Origin: Coffea arabica
Taxonomy: Eukaryota > Streptophyta > Magnoliopsida > Gentianales > Rubiaceae
Reading direction: 5' to 3'
Assembly: GCF_036785885.1 (NCBI RefSeq)
Contig: NC_092323.1
Location: 6,704,501-6,768,500 of the forward strand
DNA: 64,000 nt
A program made the position numbers and the translations under genes. The number at the start of each line of letters is the position of its first letter. Position 1 is the stretch's first letter. Below, piece by piece: positions 24,575-35,197 of this stretch. The notes beneath the pieces were generated by a model that saw only the letters and a list, made by a program, of their open reading frames with translations, had not been told where the DNA came from and did no database searches.

Positions 24575-25640
24575 TTAGGAATGGCGTTTTGTCTGTGGGC
24601 CTTGTGGTTTTGGGGGAATGTAGACGTCCTCACCGTCCTACAGTAAGGCATAGAGTAATATATTGTCAGAAGAATAATTTTAAAAAGATAAGAAAGTCAT
24701 TGAAAAAAATATTGAAAAACTACTTCTTTTTTTCCCCTCAATGCACAAATAAGAGACACTTTACCTCTGTTAACTTGATACGCAAATCAGTAGCCTGTTC
24801 ATCTAAGGGCAGTAAAAATGCATCTGGCGGCACCGGTGGGAATTGAGGAGCATCTCCAGCATGCCCGTCTTCCTCTTCTTCCTAAGATAGAGAATAAAAT
24901 AATTCTATTAATCATTCCATTAAGTAAAAATAACGTTTAATTAACAAATAATAATAAAACTCTAAAAAAACTTAATTACCAGTTCATCTAATTCTTGGAC
25001 CACCTCCCCAGCCACAAAGTCTTCAACATCTGGCGGTAAAAATGCACCTGGCGGCACCGGTGGGAATTGAGGAGCATCTCCAGCATGCCCGTTTTCCTCT
25101 TCTTCCTAAGATAGAGAATAAAATAATTCTATTAACCATTCCATTAAGTAAAAATAACTTTTAATTAAAAAATAATAATAAAACTCTAAAAAAACTTAAT
25201 TACCAGTTCATCTAATTCTTGGACCACCTCCCCAGCCACAAAGTCTTCAATATGGAAATGTAGATCCCCAGCATCACCTCCTTCAGCGTTTGGTTCATCC
25301 GGTTCCTGTAAAAATGCATCTGGCGGCACCGGTGGGAACTGAGGAGCATCTCCAGCATGCCCGTCTTCCTCTTCTTCCTAAGATAAAGAATAAAATAATT
25401 CTATTAATCATTTCATTAAGTAAAAATAACGTTTAATTAAAAAATAATAATAAAACTCTAAAAAAATTTAATTACCAGATCATCTAATTCTTGGACCACC
25501 TCCCCAGCCACAAAGTCTTCAATATGGAATTGTAGATCCCCAGCATCACCTCCTTCAGTGTTTGGTTCATCCGGTTCCTGTAAAAATGCATCTGGCGGCA
25601 GTGCAGCAGCCTCTTCAGCATGAACTTCTCCTTCAACATC
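24575..25640 (-). CDS. Unit 6: acidic repeat-exon protein, 3' five exons
   Basis: Same structure, shifted by 13197 bases from unit 1: exons 25476-25640, 25204-25377, 24980-25105, 24765-24881 and 24575-24637. It shares the intact AAAATATTTTCC duplication with unit 5, so these two are closest relatives. Confidence 0.55.
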
Positions 25641-27236
25641 CTGTCGCAATGTGAAAATTTTTTTTTTTCAAAATTTGAAACATTTATTAAGAGAGAGAGA
25701 GAGATAGAGAGATTAAATCTCAAAAAAAGACTTTTCCACTAAGGGTCCGTTTGTTTCGGGTGAAAATATTTTCCAGGAAAATATTTTCCTAATTTCCCGT
25801 GTTTGATTGCACAAAAGTTACTGAAAACATTTTCCTATGTAAAATATTTTCACTCATCTTATGGAAAACAACTTCCCTTCCAAACTTATTGAAGTTGTTT
25901 TCCGAAATGCATGCATCCCGCCTGTAGTATGTTTCAAACTTACTGAAAACATCTTGTAGTATGTTCTTTTTTTTTTTTAGTGTAAACAGGAGGATTCGAA
26001 CCCAAAATCTCTTCCTTACACTCCCTCCCCCGTACCACCCAACCCAACCCAACCCTCCCCCTAGTATATTCAAAATAAAAAAAAAATCTCATTCTACTCA
26101 TCCTATGCTAGTAATTAATTATATATAATAGGGACATTCTTTTCTAGAGAAACTTTCAGCAGTGAGAGTGCAAGATATATGTCACAATAAGCATTGCATG
26201 TGATTGATATTTGACACTAAATTGCCAGCAATTTGTTTATTGGTTAAGGAGATATTTTTTATTCATATATACATTTCTCCAAGATTTTTTAAAGTTAAAC
26301 AATGAGATAAATTTTCTTATTTTGCATGGGAAGAAGTATGTAGTTATAATGTGTAGAAAGTAAAGATAGAGATAAATTTTCTTATTTTCTTATTTTTTAC
26401 TGCACTTCATTTCATAAGCTCTACCCACTTCAATATAAAATGCATACTAAGTTAGGCAAGGGACGCTAAACGATCACTGCAGCATTAATGAATTTGAAAC
26501 CAATTCTTCCTCGGAAAATGCAGATTGGCCAGAAACACTAGTATAAACCGAAATCATCCGGGAGATTTTCCATCCCAGAATAACACAAACCATCTAAGAG
26601 TTCATCCGAACTTTCCAGTGACAAAGCACAACTCTCTAGTTCAAAAGGTTGAATTATAATTAGTCGTCTAATTAGCCAAAAGCGTGTAAGATAAACATAT
26701 GTCTAGCGCTCTTAGCATTTTCATAAGATTTACACACTAAAATAGAATCTGCAGCAATTTAGGCGAGCAACACGTAACAATCACTTGGAAGACGCAGAAC
26801 GGCCAGTAACATACTCAGAACAAATTGAAAGCATGTAGTATTAGATTTTATATCACCAGAAGCTCCAAAAAATACCCAAACCCTTGAATTAGAAATTAGA
26901 GAGTTTCTCTCTCAATTCACTACGGTTATCCATCTGTACGCTCCCAAAAGCATCAGTATTTCGCCTTGCTATGATATATTTCATAAAAGAATGCATCAAG
27001 AGCCCAGATTCAACAAGCCCACTGCTTTGCCACAGTTGTCGAATCCTTCCGCAGTACAATGCCACTACTAACATGCATATGTCCGCTTTAGATATCGAAT
27101 TAAGGACTCTACCTCTTATTACAGTTGCTTTGAGGAAGGAATTAAGCAAAATAGGTAAAGTTCAGGAGCAATTTCAAGTGCCGGAATCTTCCGGTTTATT
27201 CTATCCAGATTCCAGGGTCGACTCTTCTATCCAAAT

Positions 27237-28302
27237 TTAGGAATGGCGTTTTGTCTGTGGGCCTTGTGGTTTTGGGGGAATGTAGACGTCCTCACCGTCC
27301 TACAGTAAGGCATAGAGTAATATATTGTCAGAAGAATAATTTTAAAAAGATAAGAAAGTCATTGAAAAAAATATTGAAAAACTACTTCTTTTTTTCCCCT
27401 CAATGCACAAATAAGAGACACTTTACCTCTGTTAACTTGATACGCAAATCAGTAGCCTGTTCATCTAAGGGCAGTAAAAATGCATCTGGCGGCACCGGTG
27501 GGAATTGAGGAGCATCTCCAGCATGCCCGTCTTCCTCTTCTTCCTAAGATAGAGAATAAAATAATTCTATTAATCATTCCATTAAGTAAAAATAACGTTT
27601 AATTAACAAATAATAATAAAACTCTAAAAAAACTTAATTACCAGTTCATCTAATTCTTGGACCACCTCCCCAGCCACAAAGTCTTCAACATCTGGCGGTA
27701 AAAATGCACCTGGCGGCACCGGTGGGAATTGAGGAGCATCTCCAGCATGCCCGTTTTCCTCTTCTTCCTAAGATAGAGAATAAAATAATTCTATTAACCA
27801 TTCCATTAAGTAAAAATAACTTTTAATTAAAAAATAATAATAAAACTCTAAAAAAACTTAATTACCAGTTCATCTAATTCTTGGACCACCTCCCCAGCCA
27901 CAAAGTCTTCAATATGGAAATGTAGATCCCCAGCATCACCTCCTTCAGCGTTTGGTTCATCCGGTTCCTGTAAAAATGCATCTGGCGGCACCGGTGGGAA
28001 CTGAGGAGCATCTCCAGCATGCCCGTCTTCCTCTTCTTCCTAAGATAAAGAATAAAATAATTCTATTAATCATTTCATTAAGTAAAAATAACGTTTAATT
28101 AAAAAATAATAATAAAACTCTAAAAAAATTTAATTACCAGATCATCTAATTCTTGGACCACCTCCCCAGCCACAAAGTCTTCAATATGGAATTGTAGATC
28201 CCCAGCATCACCTCCTTCAGTGTTTGGTTCATCCGGTTCCTGTAAAAATGCATCTGGCGGCAGTGCAGCAGCCTCTTCAGCATGAACTTCTCCTTCAACA
28301 TC
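27237..28302 (-). CDS. Unit 7: acidic repeat-exon protein, 3' five exons
   Basis: Same structure, shifted by 15859 bases from unit 1: exons 28138-28302, 27866-28039, 27642-27767, 27427-27543 and 27237-27299. It is the most upstream copy for minus-strand transcription, so any true 5' exons of the gene should lie to its right. In 28499-30200 I found none. The unit ends 196 bases beyond exon A, inside the Harbinger element. Confidence 0.55.
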
Positions 28303-28498
28303 CTGTCGCAATGTGAAAATTTTTTTTTTTCAAAATTTGAAACATTTATTAAAAGAGAGAGAGAGATAGAGAGATTAAATCTCAAAAAAAGACTTTTCCA
28401 CTAAGGGTCCGTTTGTTTCGGGTGAAAATATTTTCCTAATTTCCCGTGTTTGATTGCACAAAAGTTACTGAAAACATTTTCCTATGTAAAATATTTTC

Positions 28499-30205
28499 GA
28501 ATACATTTCTTTCCTTGTTATTATATAATTCGCCAACCACGATAACTTGAGAAAGAAGCAAAAAGAGAAGAAGAAAAACAGTTCTACCACGAAAGCTAAT
28601 TTGATGCTATGTGGTTTATATAGTAAACTGGTTTTACTAGATGAGATTGGAAAAGAAAAAAAATTGAGAAGTTAAAGACAAATGAATCAATCACAGATTG
28701 GACGAGCCCAGATTATCCAAATTCACAACAACTTGGCCGGGCTATATATATCGAAATTCTGTACAGTCAAAACTCACGCACGCACTTGGGAGGAGTCAGC
28801 TAAATGATGCGCCATTAATATATTTTGGTAACAATCTTTTTGAGTCACTCTCATCTCTCAAATGCTCTAAGAATTCGAAAATCGAAACAACGATTACTAT
28901 TTCACCACCTTATTCCGTACTTTTCTTCATCTACTCAACTTCCTTGAGCTCTCTTCTCTTTTCTGAGCAACGAATTTGCCTACCAAAAGATTATTTTGCA
29001 AGTTATATTCAAAATAGCTTAGTTTAATTTCTCCTCGAAAGTATACTAAAACCAATTATAAACTTAAAAGTTTTTTTTTTCTAAATGGCAATTTTCCTGA
29101 TATAGTGCTTAAGCAACAAATGGATAGCATCCAAATTAGTTCATATCACTCCCAAACAAAGGTTTTGCAAAAAATAAATAAATAAAATGCTATTTTTGTA
29201 GAAGAACCATATTTACCAGCAATGAGTTACCGCGGGGACTATGGGTCATTGAAGCGTGGATTAGCTAATATACTTTAATAGTTTTCAGGTTAGGAAATAA
29301 ACGAAACAGCATTGAGACCAGTCTCGTTATGAACTTATTAAAAGGTTTGGAACCTCCCGTCAAAGAAGTTAGATTTTTTTTTTTTTTTGGAGTTTTTGGT
29401 TTTTCTTTTGTGTTGGTGGGGTGTTTTTGTTGTGTGTGTGTGTGTTTCCCCGACATCCAAAAAAAAAATACAAAAAAAAGTACAAATCAAGGTGAGTGGA
29501 AATCAACCATAGAATAATTGCTCATAATAACCACCAATAACCATGATAAACTCATGTGGACAGAAAGTTGCTTGTTTGTAATAGTCGTAACTCAAATGAG
29601 ATGTTCGATTACTATTTCACTTAATTTTCTCTGGGAGAAAAATCAATAATTTGCTCTTGTTTAAATCCAAATCAATAATGTGCTCTAATTGCGTTAGTTT
29701 CATTAGATTCATTCCATAAATACTTTTATCAAGACTTGTGGACCTAAAACTTTTCGATAGAGTCTAACACCGATGAAGATCTACTTTTTGGCTTTTTTCC
29801 CAAGAGACTCTAAGTGTGTTTAGACAGGAGATTATCCAAAAGATAAAATGCACGATAAAAAAGTAATTGAAAAAAATTTAAAGTAATTAAAAAATATGTT
29901 AATAATATAATCATTAACGTAGATATAATTTTGCAAATAATCTTGAACGTCTGATTATAACTAGTTCAATTGCCAAGGGTGTAGTCCCATGTAACACATA
30001 GAATAAGAACTATACAGACATTTTCATGATGTTAGGACAGTTTTCTGCCGCCATTTGAATGAGAGGTTTTTTTTTTCGTTGCAACAATAACATTTTGGTT
30101 GGCTAATCTTTGCTTTCGGCATTTGATTTTCTGTTGCATGAGTTTATAGATGGCAATTTTGAAAATAGGTCTATCTAAGTTTTGACCGCATGTACACTTC
30201 TCCTA
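28499..30205. other. Intergenic, no supported gene
   Basis: AT-rich sequence between the array and the hAT element. It holds a (GT)n run near 29432-29447 and several homopolymer tracts. Open frames at 28698-29027 and 29265-29517 are low complexity and match nothing I recognise. No 5' exons for the array gene are visible. Confidence 0.6.
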
Positions 30206-30213
30206 CTCTGAAC

Positions 30214-30813
30214 CTCTGTTTTCAGACTCGGACCGGACCGGCCGGTCGAACCGGTCGAACCGGAAACCGGCCAGGTAGCCGGTCCGAGTCACATTAGAAA
30301 ACCGGAAATTTAAAATCCGGTCAAAGCCGGTCAAAAACCGGGTTTGACCGGGAAAAAACCGATTTTTCCGGTTCAACAGTAATTTTTTTTTAAAAAAATT
30401 CAAACTTTTTAATATTATGTTTTGACCCCCTAAATTGTTAAAACTTATTGATATAGCTCAAATATTTGATACTTTATAAATATTGTCCTAAAATTTGATG
30501 TTATTTTTCAATTAAATTCATAATTTTAATTCTAAACTTGTTAATATTTATTAAATAATATAAATTGCTACTTGATTGTTCTAATTTCTTTGTATTTTCT
30601 TGTTAAATATATTTGAAACATCAAATATATATGAATATGCCTTTATTAATATCAATATATTATTAGATATTATATATATAATATTTTAATTTTTAAATAA
30701 TTTTTATTTATGACGTCATCCGGTTCGACCCCTATCGACCCCCGGTCGAACCCATTGACCCCTGACCCCTGACCTCGGCCGAGTCGCTATCCGGTCCGGT
30801 TCTGAAAACATAG
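30214..30813. mobile_element. Non-autonomous hAT element with CCGG-rich ends
   Basis: The 8-bp target duplication CTCTGAAC is perfect (30206-30213 and 30814-30821). Termini are CTCTGTTTTCAGACTCGGAC on the left and, as reverse complement, CTATGTTTTCAGAACCGGAC on the right. Subterminal regions are dense in CCGGTC/GACCGG words and the centre is AT-rich. An 8-bp duplication and short imperfect inverted ends fit the hAT superfamily. No transposase frame is present. It ends 191 bases before the BSD-gene start codon. Confidence 0.85.
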
Positions 30814-31004
30814 CTCTGAACTAGCTAAACGCCATCGTGATCCGGGAAATAATTAGCAGTAATTAAAACTCTCCCGAACAGTACTATAGATCGGATTGAA
30901 CTGCTGCGTCTGTACTTGACGCCAACTCTTTAATTCTCACTGGCAATAAATCCTCGAACGCCGAAAGCCGAACGCCGGCCTCCGGCCGTCAGAAAGCCTT
31001 AACA

Positions 31005-34000
31005 ATGTCATGGCTAGCTCGATCCATTGCCAACACTCTCAAACTCGACGAAACCGATGACCACGAGGGAAGCGCCGTCGTTTCCAATCTCAATGAACGC
31101 GACGCAGAACACGAAAAACAGCAGAATCAAAACCTCGATCCATCATCATCATCGCCGACTTCAACTCCACGCGGCGTCAAGGATGACATCTCCGAGCTCA
31201 CCAAAACCCTAACCCGCCAATTTTGGGGCGTCGCCTCATTCCTCGCCCCGCCCCCTCAGTCCGAACCCTACAAGCCTCTCCAAGACTCAGAATCCACCAC
31301 TCCCCGAGGAAAATCAATTTCCAGATCCGATCAGGATCAATTAGATTCCCAAGCCATTGGAATAACAGGAATCCGGAACGATTTCGCGGAGATTGGGGGA
31401 AAGTTTCGCAGTGGGATATCGATACTGTCGAACAACATAGCTGTGTCTGAGTTCACGAAAATGGCGTCTGATTTTCTGCAATTGGGATCGGATAATGAGG
31501 AAGAGGAAGGGGAAGGCAATAATGCTTTGTCGAGTGGCGGTGCTGTTGGGGTGACTAATGAAGTGGTATCTTTTGCAAGAGATATTGCAATGCATCCTGA
31601 AACTTGGCTGGATTTTCCACTACCACTACCTGAAAGTGACGATGATGATGGTAATTCCTGTTTGTACTACTCAAATTATTATTGTTACTATGTTTTTTGC
31701 CGTTTCGAACCTAATGTGTATATTTTGGACTGGGTCTCGTTGTCTACTTTTGCGTTGACTCTTGATGATTTTGGTGGGCTTGTTAGAGCTTTTAGTGTTG
31801 GACTAGGTTGATTTAACTTTAGCTGTGGAGAAGCACTTTGGCCAGTGGGCGGAGTGCAGGTTGAGATGCTACGTAATTCTGTAAGAGTGTGTGTTTTGGC
31901 GATCTGTTGTTCATCCTCCTGATGCATAGTACAATTTCTTTTTTGTGCTTAATAGAAAAACAGCTTTTGTTTAACCATTGTCAACTTTAATTCTACTGAG
32001 TTTTTATGAGGACATTTCTGTTTCTCTAGACGAAAGGTGTATTTGATTAGAGAAAACATATCATTTTTTGGCATAAAATCGGGTAGAGGGCAACAATTTG
32101 GCACCAGATGTCCGCAGGCATGATTACTGCAACTGATCCTGGAAGGCTTCATTGAATATTTCATTTATTAGACTCAGCTCAAATTGGCAAGGACTCACTA
32201 TTTATGTCAAATGCTGGTTGCTGGGTTTTCGTTAGAAGTGGCAACAGTTCTAACTTGTTGCCCCTGACTTCTCAGAAAAAAGAATTACTGATCAAGTTGG
32301 CAAAGCTGAAAAGTGCTGAAGAAATTAACATGGTGGTTATTAGCTGCCAGTGGTGTTGCCTTTTTCACCTTTTTCTTCTCCTAATCCCAAAAGTGTCATC
32401 TCTTTTCCAATTGAAAAAAGTCCCTTCTTATTCACTTTCCCTACTCCCTTCTTGTTTGCGTGTTTAATAAATTTATGTCGCATAAGAAAATTTTTTTGCC
32501 TAGCTTTTGATAAAAAAAAATTAACTCACTTCAAAGTCTGATTTCCTATATTTGTCTGTCGATTTATATTTCTTTAATTATTGGTTTGTTATTTCTGAGT
32601 CATAAGGTTTTGTAACATGCCATATTTGGCTGCATGGTAACTCTGACCATTACTGCATCAGTATAGCCTTTGTTCCATAATTTTGTGAATCCAGCTTATT
32701 ATGATCATTATCTCTTCTAGATTTAGTACAGGAAAGATAAATATAGTGTGATCTCCATGGTGATCATTTGCTTGCTATGTGATGCTAGATTTTGACTTGT
32801 CTGATGCTCAGCAAGAACACGCTTTAGCTGTTGAACAACTTGCCCCAAGATTAGCTGCATTGAGGATTGAACTTTGCCCAGGTTATATGAGTGAGAGTTG
32901 CTTTTGGAAGATATACTTTGTGCTTCTTCACCCTAGACTGGATAAGAAAGATGCGGAACTACTATCAACCCCCCAGGCAAGTTGGTTACATGACATGGTG
33001 ATTCTATTTTATTTCAATGTAAAAGATAATACTTTCTCAATGTTGTTGAGGAACCAATTTTCTTTAAACATTGTACTTTTGTGTATGTTTATTGAGTTCA
33101 GCCGTAATAGCCTATGATTTCCTGGAGCCAAGAAGGTCGTATTGATTCTTGTTTGTGGTTATGTTGAATGTTGCAATACTTCTGTACGTTCCTGTTGTCT
33201 TCATTGATAAAATTGACAAAACATTTTAGCTGAAACTAATATTTCTGGGAGCCCGTTGACATGATCTGACTTTGAATGAGATAGCAATGGCAGTTGTTTT
33301 AACTGAATATTGCTTATCTGTTGTTTGTTTGAAGTTTTGAGTTTTTCTGTAAGAGTTGATGAGCTGCTCATGCAATCTTCATTTTGCTGTCTGGCATGGT
33401 ACTTTAGCATTCAATATTCTCTATAAAACTAAACCAATTGCAACTGGGCTATATTTGTTAATTTCTTTTAGAGAGGGGAAAAGGGGCACAAGTTAGAGAT
33501 GCCCTGTGTTTGTGTTATAGAGAATTTAATTGGTATGATATCTGAACTGTCCAGTTTCAAGTATAATTTAGGGAATCTTGTAAAGATAAAGAAAGACTGG
33601 ACATTATGCCTTCTATTTTCAGTTTGGATGAGTTGGATGTTTACATAAGAATTCATGTGTTAGGTGGTCTTAGTCTTTTGTCTGCCCTCTTATGTTGTCC
33701 TTGCAGATAGTAAAAGCCAGGGCCTTGTTATCCCAGGGATTGAAGAACCGTTCCAAGGCAAAACAAGAAGACTGGTCTGGGGAGGGCACTATTGATGTTC
33801 AAGATAATTCCAACCATCAACCCGAAGAACCCCTATTAGTACCTATCAAAACTGAGTATGATAATGTTCCCAAAACATCTTTTACTGAATCTGTAACTTC
33901 CACTGCTGCCATCGAACATGAGATAGAGAAGCACCCTGTCATGAGTGCTGAAATTGCTATCGTTGACAAACCGGTGATTGAAGAAAAATATGTTGACCAG

Positions 34001-34384
34001 ACTAAGGATCAAAGTATACTTTTTGATTCAAGTAATGTATTGGTAGAGAAAGATGAAGATGATGCCGATGATTGGTTGAAGGAAGAAAGCTCTGGAGCTG
34101 GTGCAGGTGGAGCTACAATTCCCATTGAGAATGATGAGGATGTGTCATTTAGTGATCTCGAAGAGGATGATATGGATGTGCCTGCTAGCTTTAAGAAAAC
34201 AAGTCACAGTCCGGACAAAGATGCACGAGATTGGGTTCAACTGAGAAAAAGCTCTTCTGACTTGTCTAATAGTACACAATCCGGGGCCATTGAAACTGCT
34301 GGATCTAAGAAGGTAATTCCCAGGAACCCTGACTCGAAGGAATCCAGTGATTGGCTTGATGTTGATGACATTGATGTGGCGTGA
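31005..34384 (+). CDS. BSD-domain-containing protein
   Basis: Three exons give a 503-residue protein: 31005-31650, 32789-32976 and 33707-34384. The split codons fit (1+188 bases, then phase 0). It starts MSWLARSIANTLKL after ACA at the start codon, the usual N-terminus of this plant family. Residues 1-215 are polar with a conserved ISELTKTLTRQFWGVASFLAPP segment (read in two parts here) and an acidic run. Exon 2, residues 216-278, is the BSD domain with its hallmark Phe-Trp pair in SESCFWKIYFVLLHP. The C-terminal ~225 residues are acidic, with repeated DW motifs (DWLKEE, DWVQLR, DWLDVDD). BSD domains occur in TFIIH p62 and in synapse-associated and DOS2-like proteins; the exact job of this plant group is not established. 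The second intron has a GC donor (CAG|GCAAGT). The gene converges on ACR1. Confidence 0.92.
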
Positions 34385-34988
34385 TCTTCTATGTAATCAG
34401 TCAACTGTGTGTGTACAAAACATGGTATCTCTACATTCTACGTGCTTGTGAATAGTGTACTGTTAATTTATTTGGTGCACCTTCAGTCTTGTTAAATTGT
34501 ATGCTGTAAATATACTCCTTGAATGAGCAATAACTAAACAACAGGGCAATTGATCTGATAAACTTAAGCAGATCAATAACTCAATGGTAAATGAGCAATT
34601 ATGTTGATGTGTTTTCCAATTCATGTAGATGGACAACAAAGAACCAATTGAGTAGTCGAGATGCGTGGTAAAGTGGAGCAATCTTATGCCCTTGGACGTG
34701 TGACACTAGTACTACCTGTTGGTTGTTGTCCATCTGTTGTCCTTTTCATCATCTCGTGTAAGCGTTTGGGCCCATTTACCGAACCAAGCGTTTGACTATT
34801 CTTGGACTTATGAAAGGGTTTGAGTTCCACAGCATCATTTCCTTGTGAATGTGTCAACTGACATGATTTTCGAAACTAAGTTTTGATACTGAATTGGTCC
34901 TCTTGGCAGTATTTAGAACACATTCTGACACTATGACATCAGGGGAGGAAAACTGGCAAATCTTGTAATTTAGGCCATGAGGGAGCTG

Positions 34989-35025
<37 letters not shown>

Positions 35026-35197
35026 TGAAGCGGTAATATATACCAATTTACACAAATGCACTATTAGCATATGACCTGTACTACCAATTTTCACAAATGG
35101 ACTATATTTGCCAGAAGCTAGTGCACCTAGAGATGCAAACTATTCACAGAAGAAGAGCTAACATAAATCAAGTGCTAAGTTGGCCCTTTATAAAGGA
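34385..35197. other. Convergent intergenic region with (GA)n microsatellite
   Basis: It holds the 3' ends of the BSD gene (+) and ACR1 (-). A (GA)n run of about 30 bases lies at 34991-35021. No gene is supported; the minus-strand frame at 34463-34681 has no family signature. Confidence 0.7.

Larger units (their letters stand above)
10542..28498. repeat. Seven-unit 2.63-kb tandem array
   Basis: Unit starts at the word TGCACTTCATTTCATAAGC: 10542, 13168, 15804, 18440, 21076, 23739 and 26401. Lengths are 2626, 2636, 2636, 2636, 2663, 2662 and 2098 bases. By eye the units are almost identical; differences seen are a 10-base AACCC-repeat deletion in unit 1, 26-27-base and ~15-base deletions in a short AAAATATTTTCC duplication, poly-T length changes and a few substitutions near the start of unit 1. 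Each unit holds, left to right: a ~315-bp repeat copy, the 3' region and five minus-strand exons of one gene, then a 3'-truncated Harbinger element with a SINE-like insert. Unit 7 stops inside the Harbinger element at 28498. Confidence 0.95.

Noticed and set aside
10542..28498. Satellite DNA or rDNA-like array
   Set aside because: The unit is 2.6 kb with exon structure and intact splice sites, holds no rRNA sequence, and has only seven copies.
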